A DNA stretch of 64,000 nt from Parvibaculum sp039680535 (GCF_039680535.1 NZ_JBDKSS010000013.1:620001-684000), one strand, 5' to 3'; counted from the first letter of the stretch, positions 1 through 8,760 are shown. Translations and numbers: made by a program. Notes: generated by a model not told the origin, from the letters alone.

Positions 1-583
1 CCGCTTCAAGCTGGATTTCGCGCAGATCGTCATGCCGCCACATCACGCCTTTCGGCATGCCGGTGGTGCCGCCGGTATAGATGAAGAGGAGATCGTCGGG
101 CGAGCGTTTGATGTCGAGCTTCTCGCCGTTGCCGGTGGTCGCCAGCGTCTCGTAGCGCTCGGCGAAGGAGGCGATGTCGTCGCTCTCGTTCACCTCAACG
201 AAGGTATGTGCCTTGACGAGGCGCGGTTTGATCTCCTCGATGATGTCGCGGAACTCCGAGCCATAGACGACCGTCTGGGCGTCGGAATTGTCGAAGATGT
301 AGAAAACCTCGTCGGCCTTGTAGCGGTAGTTGACGTTCACATGGGTCAGCCGCGCCTTGAAGCAGGCATTGAGCAATTCCATGTATTCCGGCCGGTTGCG
401 CATGTAGAAGGCGACCTTGTCGCCCGGCTTCGCGCCGCGCTCGATGAGGGCGCGGGCGAGGTTGTTGGTGCGCTTCGTGCTTTCGCCCCAGGTGATCACG
501 CGATCCTGGTGGACGAAGGCCGGGGCATCCTGGGGCAGGACCGGCGAAATGGCGTCGAGAATGTCCCCGAAATTCCAAGGCAT
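1..583 (-). CDS. acyl-CoA synthetase (AMP-binding), N-terminal part, cut by window edge
   Basis: The reverse frame is open from an ATG at 583 to the window edge, so about 194 N-terminal residues are visible and the C-terminus is missing. The start has a strong GGAGGAG ribosome site. The protein begins MPWNFGDILDAI and contains the ANL-superfamily phosphate-binding loop YTGGTTGMPKG near residue 170, preceded by a NYRY segment typical of fatty acyl-CoA ligases. By family it would adenylate a carboxylic (probably fatty) acid and load it onto CoA. It lies downstream of the diiron protein gene on the same strand, but a strong terminator separates them. The exact substrate cannot be read from this fragment. 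Confidence 0.88.
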   Translation of the reverse strand, partial: MPWNFGDILDAISPVLPQDAPAFVHQDRVITWGESTKRTNNLARALIERGAKPGDKVAFYMRNRPEYMELLNACFKARLTHVNVNYRYKADEVFYIFDNSDAQTVVYGSEFRDIIEEIKPRLVKAHTFVEVNESDDIASFAERYETLATTGNGEKLDIKRSPDDLLFIYTGGTTGMPKGVMWRHDDLREIQLEA

Positions 584-705
584 GAACGAACTCCTCCCAG
601 AGTCATATGGTGTCGGCCTCTTCGGGCCAATTTCTGTTGGGGGGCATGATACAGCGAAAATCGCGCCCGTCATCCGTTCTGAAGCCAGCCGGTGGGCGGG
701 GGGCA

Positions 706-738
706 ACGAAAAAGGGCGGCCCTTGCGGGGCCGCCCTT
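706..738 (-). terminator. rho-independent terminator after the diiron protein gene
   Basis: A perfect 11-bp stem (712-722 with 728-738) with a 5-nt loop is followed on the reverse strand by a run of T. It lies about 25 bp past the stop of the diiron protein gene and would end that transcript before the acyl-CoA synthetase gene. Confidence 0.85.
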
Positions 739-761
739 CGGTCTCAGGTCGCGCCGGCCGC

Positions 762-1895
762 TTATTCGGCAGCCGACATCTTGTCCAGCGAATAGGCGCG
801 GTTGCCCTGGCCGTTCAGCTGGAGCAGGTACTTGATGCCTTCTTCCGCAATGTCGTCGCCGATCATGCGGTCGCCTTCGGCATAAAGCTCCTTCATGTCG
901 ATGAAGGCGGCATAGTTGCCGGCGGTGCGGCTGGTGATGATACCCGCCTTGAGCAGCGTCTTGATCAGAACGCGGAAGATGTTGGTCGATTCCTGCATGC
1001 TCTCGCGGATCTTGACGTCCGTGAGGGCTTCCATGAAGGCGCCCTGCACCCACTCCCAGTCGAGGCCGACAGCGGCGTAGATGTGCTTCTTCTGCTCGGG
1101 GCTGCCGAGGTTGTAGAGCAGCACTTCGAAGACGTGCCAGGCCCAGTCTTCGATCTGGTTGCGCTCATCCTCGTTGATGTGCGGGATGGTGCGGTCCGCC
1201 CAGATCTTGCCGAACTTGTGGTGGAAGGCTTCGTCCGTCATGGTCAGCTGCATGAGCTTGACCATCAGCGGGTCGCGGCCGTCCTTGTAGAAGGTCGCGA
1301 AAGCGCCCATGGCGAGGCCTTCGACGAGCATCTGCATGCCGACGATCTTCTTCCACACCAGCGGCGAGAGCACGAGTTCGGTGAGGATATTGCCGAGCGC
1401 CGGGCCGACGCGGACAGGCTTGCCCCAGCGCGCCTTGATGTAGTTGGTGAAGCCGGCGACGTGGCGCGCCTCTTCGCGGGTCTGGTTCGCGGCATATTCC
1501 TGTGCGCCCGGATCCTTCAAGATGTGGCAGAGCGAAGCCGAGAGCGCCAGCGCGCCCGCTTCGCCGTGGAGGATCGACGACAGCGACCACTGCACATCGA
1601 GATTGACGAGTTTGATCTTCTGCTTTTCGTCGAGCTTGTCGGCGACAGCGGTCTTGAGGTCGGTGTTCTGATTGGGATCGACCAGATATTCGTTTTCCAT
1701 GTCGAAGGGCTGGGAGAAGTCGACATACTTCTTGTCCATCGGATCCCAGAAATGATCGTGGGTCGCCGAGATGATCTTGTCGAAGGCGTTGGAGCGCTTG
1801 CCGTAACGCTCGACGTCCATCATCGCCGGGAAGTCATCCGGGGCGACGGCTTCGTAAGCCGGATCCACGGTCAGATTCGTTTCGATCTTCGTCAT
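762..1895 (-). CDS. diiron ferritin-like protein (R2/oxygenase-like)
   Basis: 377 residues from the ATG at 1895, chosen because a consensus AGGAGG lies just upstream; the frame runs open further 5' but that stretch does not look coding. The mostly helical sequence carries a complete class of diiron ligands: E112, E142xxH145 (in EEARH), E192, and E222xxH225 (in DEAFHH). This is the arrangement of ribonucleotide reductase R2, acyl-ACP desaturases and AurF-like N-oxygenases. I cannot assign it to one of these: the R2 radical tyrosine context is not evident. With an acyl-CoA synthetase next door, oxidation of a lipid or other acyl substrate is a reasonable inference. Confidence 0.75.
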   Translation of the reverse strand: MTKIETNLTVDPAYEAVAPDDFPAMMDVERYGKRSNAFDKIISATHDHFWDPMDKKYVDFSQPFDMENEYLVDPNQNTDLKTAVADKLDEKQKIKLVNLDVQWSLSSILHGEAGALALSASLCHILKDPGAQEYAANQTREEARHVAGFTNYIKARWGKPVRVGPALGNILTELVLSPLVWKKIVGMQMLVEGLAMGAFATFYKDGRDPLMVKLMQLTMTDEAFHHKFGKIWADRTIPHINEDERNQIEDWAWHVFEVLLYNLGSPEQKKHIYAAVGLDWEWVQGAFMEALTDVKIRESMQESTNIFRVLIKTLLKAGIITSRTAGNYAAFIDMKELYAEGDRMIGDDIAEEGIKYLLQLNGQGNRAYSLDKMSAAE

Positions 1896-2120
1896 AGCTC
1901 CTCCTGTGCACGGCCGTTTCCCGGCCTGATACTCTGCGGCTGGCCTACGGTTTTCCGAGCCTCCGCCCTCTTTCCCATGACCAATATAGTGCCGAGGGTT
2001 AATGGTTGCAAAAAATAATGACGCCCATGTCACTTTTGATCACGCTTCTCGGGGCGCCCTTCAGCCCTATACGGAGGGGGCGGGAGCGGTGCTAACGTGA
2101 TGAAAACAAAGGGGGCGTGG

Positions 2121-2939
2121 ATGATGAGATCGGGATTTACCGAAACGGCTCACGGGCGGATCGCCTGGATCGAAACGGAGGGCGAGGGGCCGGCGGTTGT
2201 CTTCATCCACGGCAATTCCTCAGCCAAGGAAATGTTCGGTCGGCAGCTCGAAAGCGGGATCGCCAGGCGGTACCGGTTGATCGCGTTCGACCTGCCGGGC
2301 CATGGCGCCAGCTCCGATGCTCCCGATCCGGAGAGCACCTATTCCATCCACGGCTTTGCAGATGCGGCAATCGCCTTTCTCGAGGCGCGGGGTATCTCGC
2401 GGGCGGTCCTGATGGGGTGGTCGCTGGGTGGCCATGTGGCGCTGGAGCTGCTCGCGCGCTGGCCGGGCGCCGTTGCGGCCTGGATCACCGGAACGCCGCC
2501 CGCAGGGGCTGCCGACATGCAGCAGGGATTTCTTCCTTCGGAAGACATGGGCCTCACCTTCAAGGACAGTTTCACCGAGGAGGAAGCGCGTTCCCAGTCT
2601 CAGGCAGGGGTGGGGAAGGGTGTGCGGCTTGAACCGTGGATGCTCGAGGCGGCGCTCCGCGCCGACGGACGCTTCCGTCCGCTGATGCTGCAATCGATCA
2701 TCGAGGGGAAGGACATGGACGGGCGCAAGATCGCCGAGACGGCGACGCAGCCGCTCGCTGTGGTCACTGGAGGCGCCGAACCCTTCGTCAACAACGAGTT
2801 CCTGAGCACCGTGTCCTATCGCAACCTTTGGGATCGCAGGGTGCATGTCCTCGACGGGCTCGGTCACGCTCCCTTCTGGCAGGATGCGCCGCGCTTCAAC
2901 GAGCTCTTCTCGCGGTTCCTCGATGAGGTTACTCGCTGA
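2121..2939 (+). CDS. alpha/beta-fold hydrolase
   Basis: 272 residues. The start at 2121 is preferred over an in-frame ATG at 2100 because a purine-rich AAGGGGG site precedes it. The sequence shows the alpha/beta-hydrolase pattern: the oxyanion-hole HGN near residue 30, DLPGHGAS near 57-64, the nucleophile elbow GWSLGG with S101, and a C-terminal GLGHAPFW carrying the catalytic histidine. The substrate is unknown; the relatives are small-molecule esterases and C-C hydrolases. Its last 11 bp overlap the end of the convergent receiver gene. Confidence 0.85.
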   Translation: MMRSGFTETAHGRIAWIETEGEGPAVVFIHGNSSAKEMFGRQLESGIARRYRLIAFDLPGHGASSDAPDPESTYSIHGFADAAIAFLEARGISRAVLMGWSLGGHVALELLARWPGAVAAWITGTPPAGAADMQQGFLPSEDMGLTFKDSFTEEEARSQSQAGVGKGVRLEPWMLEAALRADGRFRPLMLQSIIEGKDMDGRKIAETATQPLAVVTGGAEPFVNNEFLSTVSYRNLWDRRVHVLDGLGHAPFWQDAPRFNELFSRFLDEVTR

Positions 2940-3432
2940 ACGTGTCAGATATGCGCGGAACGAGGCGCCGCGTCGGCGAGGGACCGCGATAGCTCTTCGT
3001 CTCGACGACGTGAATCGGCTTCGACACGGCGGCGAGAATGCGTTCATAGAGCATGGCCGCGGTGATGGGCTTGCCTATGTAGTCGGTGACGCCATTGTCG
3101 CGGGCAAGCCGCACCATCTCCGGCCCGATATGGCCTGAGATCATCAGCACAGGCACGTCGCGGTCGCAGCACTCGCCGCCGCCTTCGGCGCATTCGCCAT
3201 TGCGGACACGCCGCGTCAGCTCATAGCCGTCCATCGGCCGCATGCTGCCGTCGGTGATGATGAGGTCGGGCGCTTCCGAGCAGAAGAGCTCCAGTCCCTT
3301 CTCGCCGCTCGCCGCGCTGTGGATCGCGCCCACGCCCATGCTTTCGAGAAGCGCGGCGAGAACATTCCTCATCTCGGCGCTGTCGTCGACGATGAGAATC
3401 TTGAGGCGGGCGAAAAGCTCGCGGTCCGTCAT
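2929..3432 (-). CDS. single-domain response regulator (CheY-like), second receiver of the cluster
   Basis: 167 residues, essentially one receiver domain (residues 10-130) plus a short basic tail. Acidic pocket V-D-D-S at 15-18, phosphoacceptor D61 in IITDGSM, switch Ser in MISGH, and conserved Lys in GKPI are all present. There is an unusual Cys/Gly-rich insert (GECAEGGGECCD) before beta-4. There is no DNA-binding or enzymatic output domain. Its start overlaps the stop of the HPt gene by 4 bp, so the two are probably translationally coupled. The tail VETKSYRGP resembles the tail of the other receiver, suggesting a duplication. Confidence 0.88.
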   Translation of the reverse strand: MTDRELFARLKILIVDDSAEMRNVLAALLESMGVGAIHSAASGEKGLELFCSEAPDLIITDGSMRPMDGYELTRRVRNGECAEGGGECCDRDVPVLMISGHIGPEMVRLARDNGVTDYIGKPITAAMLYERILAAVSKPIHVVETKSYRGPSPTRRLVPRISDTFSE

Positions 3433-3929
3433 CCGGCCGATCTTTCGCCTTCATGCGTAAGCGCGATGAGCCGTTCGAGCGACATCAGGGTCTCGCTCGC
3501 GAGAATCTCGTCGGCGCCGCCGCTCTGAACGGCGTCATACATGGCTTCGACGTGGAAGCGCATGACCGTGGAGGCGGCGGATTTGTAGTTTTCGAGATAG
3601 CCGCAAAGCGAATGGGCGAAGCGGCCGACCGTGGGATAGCCAAATGTCCCCGCCAGGCCGCGAATTTCATGCGCCATGGCGTAGAGCTGGTTCCATGCCT
3701 CGGCGTCGCCTGCGCCCGCAGGCTCGATGAATGAGAAGAGCGAGCCAACCTGAGTCTTCAGGTTTTCCGAATATCTGGCACTGAGCTCGCGGATGGTTTC
3801 CTGCATCTGGTCGAGAACGCGAGGGTCGAGCCGGACAGGGGCGGTGAAATCCACGCCGAGCTTGCGTTCCGCGATCGAGGGTAGGCGAACGAAACGCGCC
3901 TGAACATCCGGGGTCTGAACGTCGGTCAT
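3429..3929 (-). CDS. HPt-domain phosphotransfer protein
   Basis: 166 residues. Helical, with the HPt signature AMAHEIRGLAGTFGY at about 85-99, where H87 is the expected phosphorylated histidine. The N-terminal ~35 residues are not part of the domain. It sits between two single-domain receivers and overlaps the downstream receiver by 4 bp, so it likely shuttles phosphate between them. No histidine kinase is encoded in the cluster, so the phosphate source must lie elsewhere. Confidence 0.8.
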   Translation of the reverse strand: MTDVQTPDVQARFVRLPSIAERKLGVDFTAPVRLDPRVLDQMQETIRELSARYSENLKTQVGSLFSFIEPAGAGDAEAWNQLYAMAHEIRGLAGTFGYPTVGRFAHSLCGYLENYKSAASTVMRFHVEAMYDAVQSGGADEILASETLMSLERLIALTHEGERSAG

Positions 3930-3939
3930 GCGATAGCCC

Positions 3940-4434
3940 TCAGATATAGGTCACTTGACGGCGTTCGGGACCGTCGATCGCTGCCGTGTCGGCGCGGCGA
4001 TCCGGCCCGGTGAAGGTCGGGGTTTCAACGAGTTTGCGAGGGCGGTTCAGCGCGCCGACAAGGCGTTCGTAGAGAAGGCGCGGCGAGACCGGCTTGCAGA
4101 TGAAATCGGTCACGCCGGAGTCGCGGGCGCGCTCCACGGCGGAGAGTTCGCTATGCGCGGAAACCATGATGATGGGGACGGCGCGCAATTCGTCCTCGCC
4201 GATGGCGCGCAGGCGCTGGGCGAGCACAAAGCCGTCCGTCGGCTTCATGGCGGCGTCGGTGATGACGATATCGGGCCGGTGCTCAAGAAACTTTGCCCAG
4301 GCTTCTTCGCCGTCGCCGGCAACGATGACCTGGCCGACGCCGAGCACGTCGAGCAGCCGCGCGATCAGCCTGCGCATGTGCAGGCTGTCGTCGACAACCA
4401 ATATCGTCAGCATCCCGAACAGCGATCGAGCCAT
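3940..4434 (-). CDS. single-domain response regulator (CheY-like), first receiver of the cluster
   Basis: 164 residues from the ATG at 4434, which has a GGGGA site six bases upstream; a GTG at 4446 is an alternative. Receiver-domain residues are intact: V-D-D-S at 14-17, phosphoacceptor D60 in IVITDAAM, switch Ser in MVSAHS and Lys in CKPV. The C-terminal tail (ETPTFTGPDRR) is short and basic, of a type seen on many alphaproteobacterial stand-alone receivers. It is the promoter-proximal gene of a receiver/HPt/receiver run, with 10 bp to the HPt gene. Confidence 0.88.
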   Translation of the reverse strand: MARSLFGMLTILVVDDSLHMRRLIARLLDVLGVGQVIVAGDGEEAWAKFLEHRPDIVITDAAMKPTDGFVLAQRLRAIGEDELRAVPIIMVSAHSELSAVERARDSGVTDFICKPVSPRLLYERLVGALNRPRKLVETPTFTGPDRRADTAAIDGPERRQVTYI

Positions 4435-4555
4435 TCTTGTCCCCACAGAAACTCAGTGAACGCCCCACGCGCTCATCTGCACCCTAGCGGAGAGGTTCTA
4501 AAGAAAAGGTAGCATTCTGCAGGGATTTACCCGCCGAAAGGGCGGGCAAGGCCCG

Positions 4556-5422
4556 TCATGCCCGAGCGGTGACGATCCAGACAGCCCCGCCGAGGGCGAG
4601 GCCTTCGGGCGTCACATGCTTCGCAAACTCGCTGCGGAGGCTTTCCTTGACGCGGGAAAGGACTTCCTGCGGCTGTTCGTTGAGCATCCGTCCAACCGGT
4701 CCGACCTCGAGCGACTGGGCGACGGCTTCGTCGAGTGCATCTGGGCCGGCGCCAAGCGTCAGCAATGCGTCGAAGGGTGTCATGGCAACATCGCGGAAGC
4801 CGGCGCGGGTCAGGATCGAGGTGACATGCGCTGCGTCCGCGAAGGCGAAGGGGCCGGGCGCGCCGGGAGCGGCAGGCTCGGGTGGCGCGACATGGGCTAG
4901 CGCGGCGCGAAGGGGTACGGTGACCCAGCCATTCTCCGCCACCGAGCGCCAGCAGATGAACACAAGCCGGCCGTCTGCCGCCAGCGACGAGCGGATATTG
5001 GCGAACGCGGCCGCGGGATCCGCGAAAAACATCACGCCGAAGCGCGATGCCATGACGTCGAAGCTTCCGCGGGTGAAGGCATGAGAGGAGGCATCGGCAA
5101 TTTCAAACGTCGCGGTGCTTCTTTCTGCCGCCGCCCGCTCCCGCGCGCGCTCCACCATGGGCACGGAAATATCGACGCCGAGCGCGCGACCCTTCGCACC
5201 GGCCGCGCGGGCGAATTCGAGCGTGGTCGCGCCACATCCGCAGCCGATGTCGAGAATGCGCTCGCTGGGGGCCACATTGGCCGTCTTGAGCAGGGCGGCG
5301 CTGAAGGGCGCCAGCATGCGGTCGAGACGATCCTGCGCCGCCACCCATTTCGCGCCAAGCATGCCGTTCCAGGCTTCGATCTGTTCGGAATTGTTCTGCG
5401 CCGACGTTTCGCCCGTTGTCAT
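4556..5422 (-). CDS. class I SAM-dependent methyltransferase
   Basis: 288 residues. Motif I ILDIGCGCGATTLEF near residues 57-71 is a clear SAM-binding loop; LGVDIS and FEIADASS are the following acidic loop and post-II region. The overall form matches UbiE/type-11 methyltransferases with a C-terminal alpha extension. The substrate cannot be inferred. It stands alone between the receiver cluster and the flagellin-like gene; a weak hairpin near 4530-4546 follows the stop but lacks a T-run. Confidence 0.85.
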   Translation of the reverse strand: MTTGETSAQNNSEQIEAWNGMLGAKWVAAQDRLDRMLAPFSAALLKTANVAPSERILDIGCGCGATTLEFARAAGAKGRALGVDISVPMVERARERAAAERSTATFEIADASSHAFTRGSFDVMASRFGVMFFADPAAAFANIRSSLAADGRLVFICWRSVAENGWVTVPLRAALAHVAPPEPAAPGAPGPFAFADAAHVTSILTRAGFRDVAMTPFDALLTLGAGPDALDEAVAQSLEVGPVGRMLNEQPQEVLSRVKESLRSEFAKHVTPEGLALGGAVWIVTARA

Positions 5423-5476
5423 ATTGCGTCTCCCCTGTTCGCCTCAGCATGAGAGGCGGAAAGGGCGAGGGCAAGA

Positions 5477-6271
5477 TCAATCGGCGGGCACGGGCTCGTC
5501 GCGCTCGGCAAGCAGGCGCAGCCGATGCTCGATCTCGGTGATCCCGAGTTCGATGGGGCCGAGGTCGTCATCTTCCGGCGAGGCGGCATCCGCGCCGGTC
5601 GGCAGTTCCGGTTCGATCGAGCGCGGGCCTGCCGCCGATTGGAGGCGGGCCAGGCGATCCGCGATCAGCGCGGCATGATCGAGGAAACGCTCGCTGACCT
5701 GGGTAACAAGCGTCTGCGCCGCCGTGATCTCACCGGCGATCAATGACAGTTCTTCGTCTTCGGCGAAACCCGAACGCGGCGGCGAAAGTTCGAGGCCGCC
5801 CGCGCCTGTGGTCAGGTTGACGACATGGACGGCGACGCCGGCGCGGCCATCCTCATTGAGTTCGATGTCGAGCGCCTGATGTTTGCCGCCGATCAACCGG
5901 CCATTGATGAGGTTGATACGGTTGTGCGAGGCGGACCCCACGGCTGCGTCGATTTCCGCGCGAAGATCGTCATAGCGGCCCGCGAAGAGCGCCCTGTGAC
6001 CGGGATCTTCGGTCGCCATCGCCGCATGAACGAGATCGAGGGCCTCGCGAAGGCGCTCGCCCACCGTGTCGATGGCAAGGACGGCGGTTTCGATTGTGGA
6101 AAGGCTTGTGGCGATGCGCTGTCCGAGTTCGGCTGCCGAACGCGAGCCCGCTCCCGCGGCGGTGTGGCGGAGGGCGCGCGCGACCGCGCTCCGCGGGGCG
6201 CGCGGCTTTGTGGGAGGTCTACGCTTTTTCTTCTTCTTGCTGCTGCCCAACAGCAGCGAAACAATGCCCAT
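5477..6271 (-). CDS. flagellin-core-like protein with polylysine N-terminus
   Basis: 264 residues from the ATG at 6271 (GAGGG seven bases upstream). The N-terminus carries GSSKKKKKRR followed by a Pro/Arg-rich stretch. Residues about 60-150 read like the D1 region of a bacterial flagellin: helical, then RYDDLRAEIDAAVGSAS, NRINLINGR (compare FNGxxLLNG of flagellins) and a beta-rich segment with VVNLTTGAGGLEL. A second helix (AGEITAAQTLVTQVSERF) resembles the C-terminal D1 helix. The terminal D0 sequences needed for filament polymerisation are absent. No flagellar genes lie nearby. Assignment is by pattern only. Confidence 0.55.
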   Translation of the reverse strand: MGIVSLLLGSSKKKKKRRPPTKPRAPRSAVARALRHTAAGAGSRSAAELGQRIATSLSTIETAVLAIDTVGERLREALDLVHAAMATEDPGHRALFAGRYDDLRAEIDAAVGSASHNRINLINGRLIGGKHQALDIELNEDGRAGVAVHVVNLTTGAGGLELSPPRSGFAEDEELSLIAGEITAAQTLVTQVSERFLDHAALIADRLARLQSAAGPRSIEPELPTGADAASPEDDDLGPIELGITEIEHRLRLLAERDEPVPAD

Positions 6272-6384
6272 GATCCGGCCCTCGGCGGGCATTGCCCTTT
6301 GCCCGCACGCGGAAAGCCTAGGCCTTATTGGTTGACGCAACCTAAACGGCGTCCACGCTCAGCCGATCTGCTAGGCTGGAACCC

Positions 6385-6861
6385 ATGGCGAATCTACCTG
6401 CACCACTCTGGAGGATCATACGGCCCCTGACCCGGATCTATTACCGGCTCAGCCGGCCATTGACCGTGGGCGTTCGCGGGCTGGTGCGGGACGAGCGCGG
6501 CCATGTGCTCCTCGTCCGCCATTCCTATGTCGATGGCTGGTACATGCCGGGCGGCGGCGTTGAGCGCTCCGAAACCGTCATGACGGCCCTGACGCGCGAG
6601 CTGGACGAGGAGGCGGGCATCCTGCTCAGGGAGCGGCCCAGATTCGTCGGTCTCTACGCGAATTTCCGCGAATTCAAATCCGATCACGTCGCGCTCTTTC
6701 TCATCGAGCATGGGAGCTACGACCGGGTGGCGCGGACCAGTTTTGAAATCGCCGAATATGATTTCTTTTCGCCGGACGCGTTGCCCGAAGGAACGACGCC
6801 CGGCACAAGGGCCCGCATCCGCGAAGTGCTGACGGGGGAGAACGCGCCCGACCTCTGGTGA
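6385..6861 (+). CDS. Nudix hydrolase
   Basis: 158 residues. A complete Nudix box is visible at about 51-74 (GGVERSE..., TRELDEEAGI), the metal-binding helix that hydrolyses nucleoside diphosphates linked to another moiety. The N-terminal RIYYRLSRPLTVGVRGLV leads straight into the first beta strand. The substrate is not predictable. It is divergent from the flagellin-like gene and convergent with the amidase gene (12 bp apart). Confidence 0.88.
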   Translation: MANLPAPLWRIIRPLTRIYYRLSRPLTVGVRGLVRDERGHVLLVRHSYVDGWYMPGGGVERSETVMTALTRELDEEAGILLRERPRFVGLYANFREFKSDHVALFLIEHGSYDRVARTSFEIAEYDFFSPDALPEGTTPGTRARIREVLTGENAPDLW

Positions 6862-6873
6862 GGCGCTAACTCT

Positions 6874-8304
6874 TCAGAGCGTCGGCCGCTTCTGCGCCCA
6901 GGGGCTCGCCGTTTCGAGCTGACCTGCGAGACGGAAGAGCGTCGCCTCCTCGCCGAAGCGGCCCGTAAACATGGAACCGACGGGAAGTCCTTCCGCATTC
7001 CAGTGGAGCGGCACGGACATGGAGGGCTGCCCGGTCATGTTGTAGAGGCCGATACTGGGCACATATTCGGCGCTCAATGCGAGATAGGCGCCGATATCCG
7101 GCGACATGGTGTTGAGCGCGCCGAGCTTGATCGGCGGCAGGGAGAGCGTCGGCGACAGATGCACGTCGTAACGCTGATGATAGGCGGCGAGCTTGCGGCC
7201 CATCTGGTGAATATGGAGCGTCGCGGCCACATAGTCGGCGGCGGCGCGCGTCCTGGCGAGGTCGGAGACGAGGCGCGTGAAGAATTCGATCTCGTCATGC
7301 GCGATCTCGCGTCCGAGTTCTGCGGCGCGCATGTTGAGCGCGAAGAGCGTATTGGCCCCGATCAGCGTTCCCTGATGTTTCGCCATTTCCTCCACGTCGA
7401 TCGCAGGCGCGTCTTCCTCGACATGATGGCCGAGATCGGCGAGGAGCTTCGACGTCGCCTCGATCGCCTTCACGACATCGCCATGGCTTTGCGTTCCATT
7501 CGGACGTTTCGTCGTGAAGGAGATGCGGAGCTTGCCCGGCGCTTTCGACACCTCATCGAGATAGGAGCCGGTGAAGGCGGGCGCGGCATAGGGGTCGCCC
7601 GCCGCGGGGCCGTGGGTGACGTCGAGCATGGCGGCGCTGTCGCGCACGCTGCGCGAAACGACATGGGCGGACGACATTCCAGCCCAGCCTTCGCCGCGAT
7701 CCGGGCCCATGGGCGTGCGCGCCCGCGTCGGCTTCAGTCCGAAAAGTCCGCAGGCAGACGCCGGAATGCGGATCGAGCCACCGCCGTCGCTCGCATTGGC
7801 GACCGGCAGGAAGCCCGCGGCAACGGCCGCGGCCGCGCCGCCCGATGAACCACCCGCCGAATGCTCCGTATTCCAGGGATTGCGCGTCGGGCCGTAGTGA
7901 CGCGGCTCGGTCGTCACCGAGAGGCCGAATTCGGGCGAATTGGTCTTGCCGAAAATGACGAGCCCTGCCGCGAGGTAGCGCTCGGTGAGCGTGCTGTTGT
8001 GATCGGCCTTGTTGTCCTTGTAGGCAGCGGAGCCGAAGCTGGTGACCGTGCCTTCATAGAGGAGGTGGAGATCCTTCAGCAGGAAGGGCACACCCTTGAA
8101 CTTGCCCTCCGGCAGACCGCGTGCGATCTGGCGCTTCGCCTCGTCATAATGCTTGAAGATGACGGCGTTGATCTTCGGATTGGATTTTTCGACCCGGGTG
8201 ATGGCCTCGTCGAGGAGTTCCTCCGGTTTGACCGCACCGTTCCGGACCAGTTCCGAGAGCCCCAATGCATCGTATTTGTCGTAATCCGAAAAGCCGGTCA
8301 TCAT
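6874..8304 (-). CDS. amidase (amidase signature family)
   Basis: 476 residues from the tandem ATG at 8304, which follows a GGGGGA run; the longer open frame upstream lacks coding character. The Ser-cisSer-Lys triad is visible: K77 in LLKDLH, the Gly/Ser loop GGSSGGAAAAVAAG with S154, and nucleophile S177 in NASDGGGSIRIPAS. Family members hydrolyse amide bonds; the length and N-terminal form resemble 6-aminohexanoate-cyclic-dimer hydrolase and related amidases rather than GatA. There are no gatB/gatC neighbours, so a tRNA amidotransferase role is unlikely. Confidence 0.87.
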   Translation of the reverse strand: MMTGFSDYDKYDALGLSELVRNGAVKPEELLDEAITRVEKSNPKINAVIFKHYDEAKRQIARGLPEGKFKGVPFLLKDLHLLYEGTVTSFGSAAYKDNKADHNSTLTERYLAAGLVIFGKTNSPEFGLSVTTEPRHYGPTRNPWNTEHSAGGSSGGAAAAVAAGFLPVANASDGGGSIRIPASACGLFGLKPTRARTPMGPDRGEGWAGMSSAHVVSRSVRDSAAMLDVTHGPAAGDPYAAPAFTGSYLDEVSKAPGKLRISFTTKRPNGTQSHGDVVKAIEATSKLLADLGHHVEEDAPAIDVEEMAKHQGTLIGANTLFALNMRAAELGREIAHDEIEFFTRLVSDLARTRAAADYVAATLHIHQMGRKLAAYHQRYDVHLSPTLSLPPIKLGALNTMSPDIGAYLALSAEYVPSIGLYNMTGQPSMSVPLHWNAEGLPVGSMFTGRFGEEATLFRLAGQLETASPWAQKRPTL

Positions 8305-8400
8305 TCCCCCGAGGATTTGCCTTTGTTTCATCTTACGGAGAGGAAGCGTGGTGGCCAATGTTTTGTGGCCGCGCGCCGGCAACTGGCAAGGAGGGAGAGG

Positions 8401-8754
8401 ATGAGGAAAAATATTCCGGCTTTCTGCGTGGCGCTCGGTCTTGCTGTTTTCGCGATGGGCGGTCAGGCGCGCGCCGGGTCGGTGGGCGATTTTCCGAGGG
8501 ACGACGCGACGCTGACGGCCCTCAACGATCAGCAACTCACATTGGTGCATGCGGCGGCGCGGGAATGCATGTCGATGCCGCGTGGACCCAAGATGGGTCG
8601 CGCCTGCATGATTGCGTCGGTGGAGCAGGCGGTTTCGCTGAGCGGCGACGAGCAGCTCAAGGCGTTCAACGCCCGAATGCCGACCAGCATGCGCTACAAC
8701 GAATATCGCACCATGATCGACGTGAAGCGCGTTTTCTCCCGCACCGACAGATAG
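8401..8754 (+). CDS. small exported protein of unknown function
   Basis: 117 residues from the ATG at 8401, directly after GGGAGAGG. A clear signal peptide (MRKNIPAFCVALGLAVFAMG..., likely cleavage after ARA at about 25) precedes a mature domain of about 92 residues with two cysteines (in REC and RAC) that could form a disulphide. I do not recognise the family. It lies between the divergent amidase gene and the convergent glutathionyl-hydroquinone reductase gene. Confidence 0.75.
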   Translation: MRKNIPAFCVALGLAVFAMGGQARAGSVGDFPRDDATLTALNDQQLTLVHAAARECMSMPRGPKMGRACMIASVEQAVSLSGDEQLKAFNARMPTSMRYNEYRTMIDVKRVFSRTDR

Positions 8755-8760
8755 CCGCGT

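Noticed and set aside
4530..4546. CCCGCC/GGCGGG hairpin after the methyltransferase gene
   Set aside because: The stem is short and lacks a T-run in the direction of the gene, so I did not call it a terminator.
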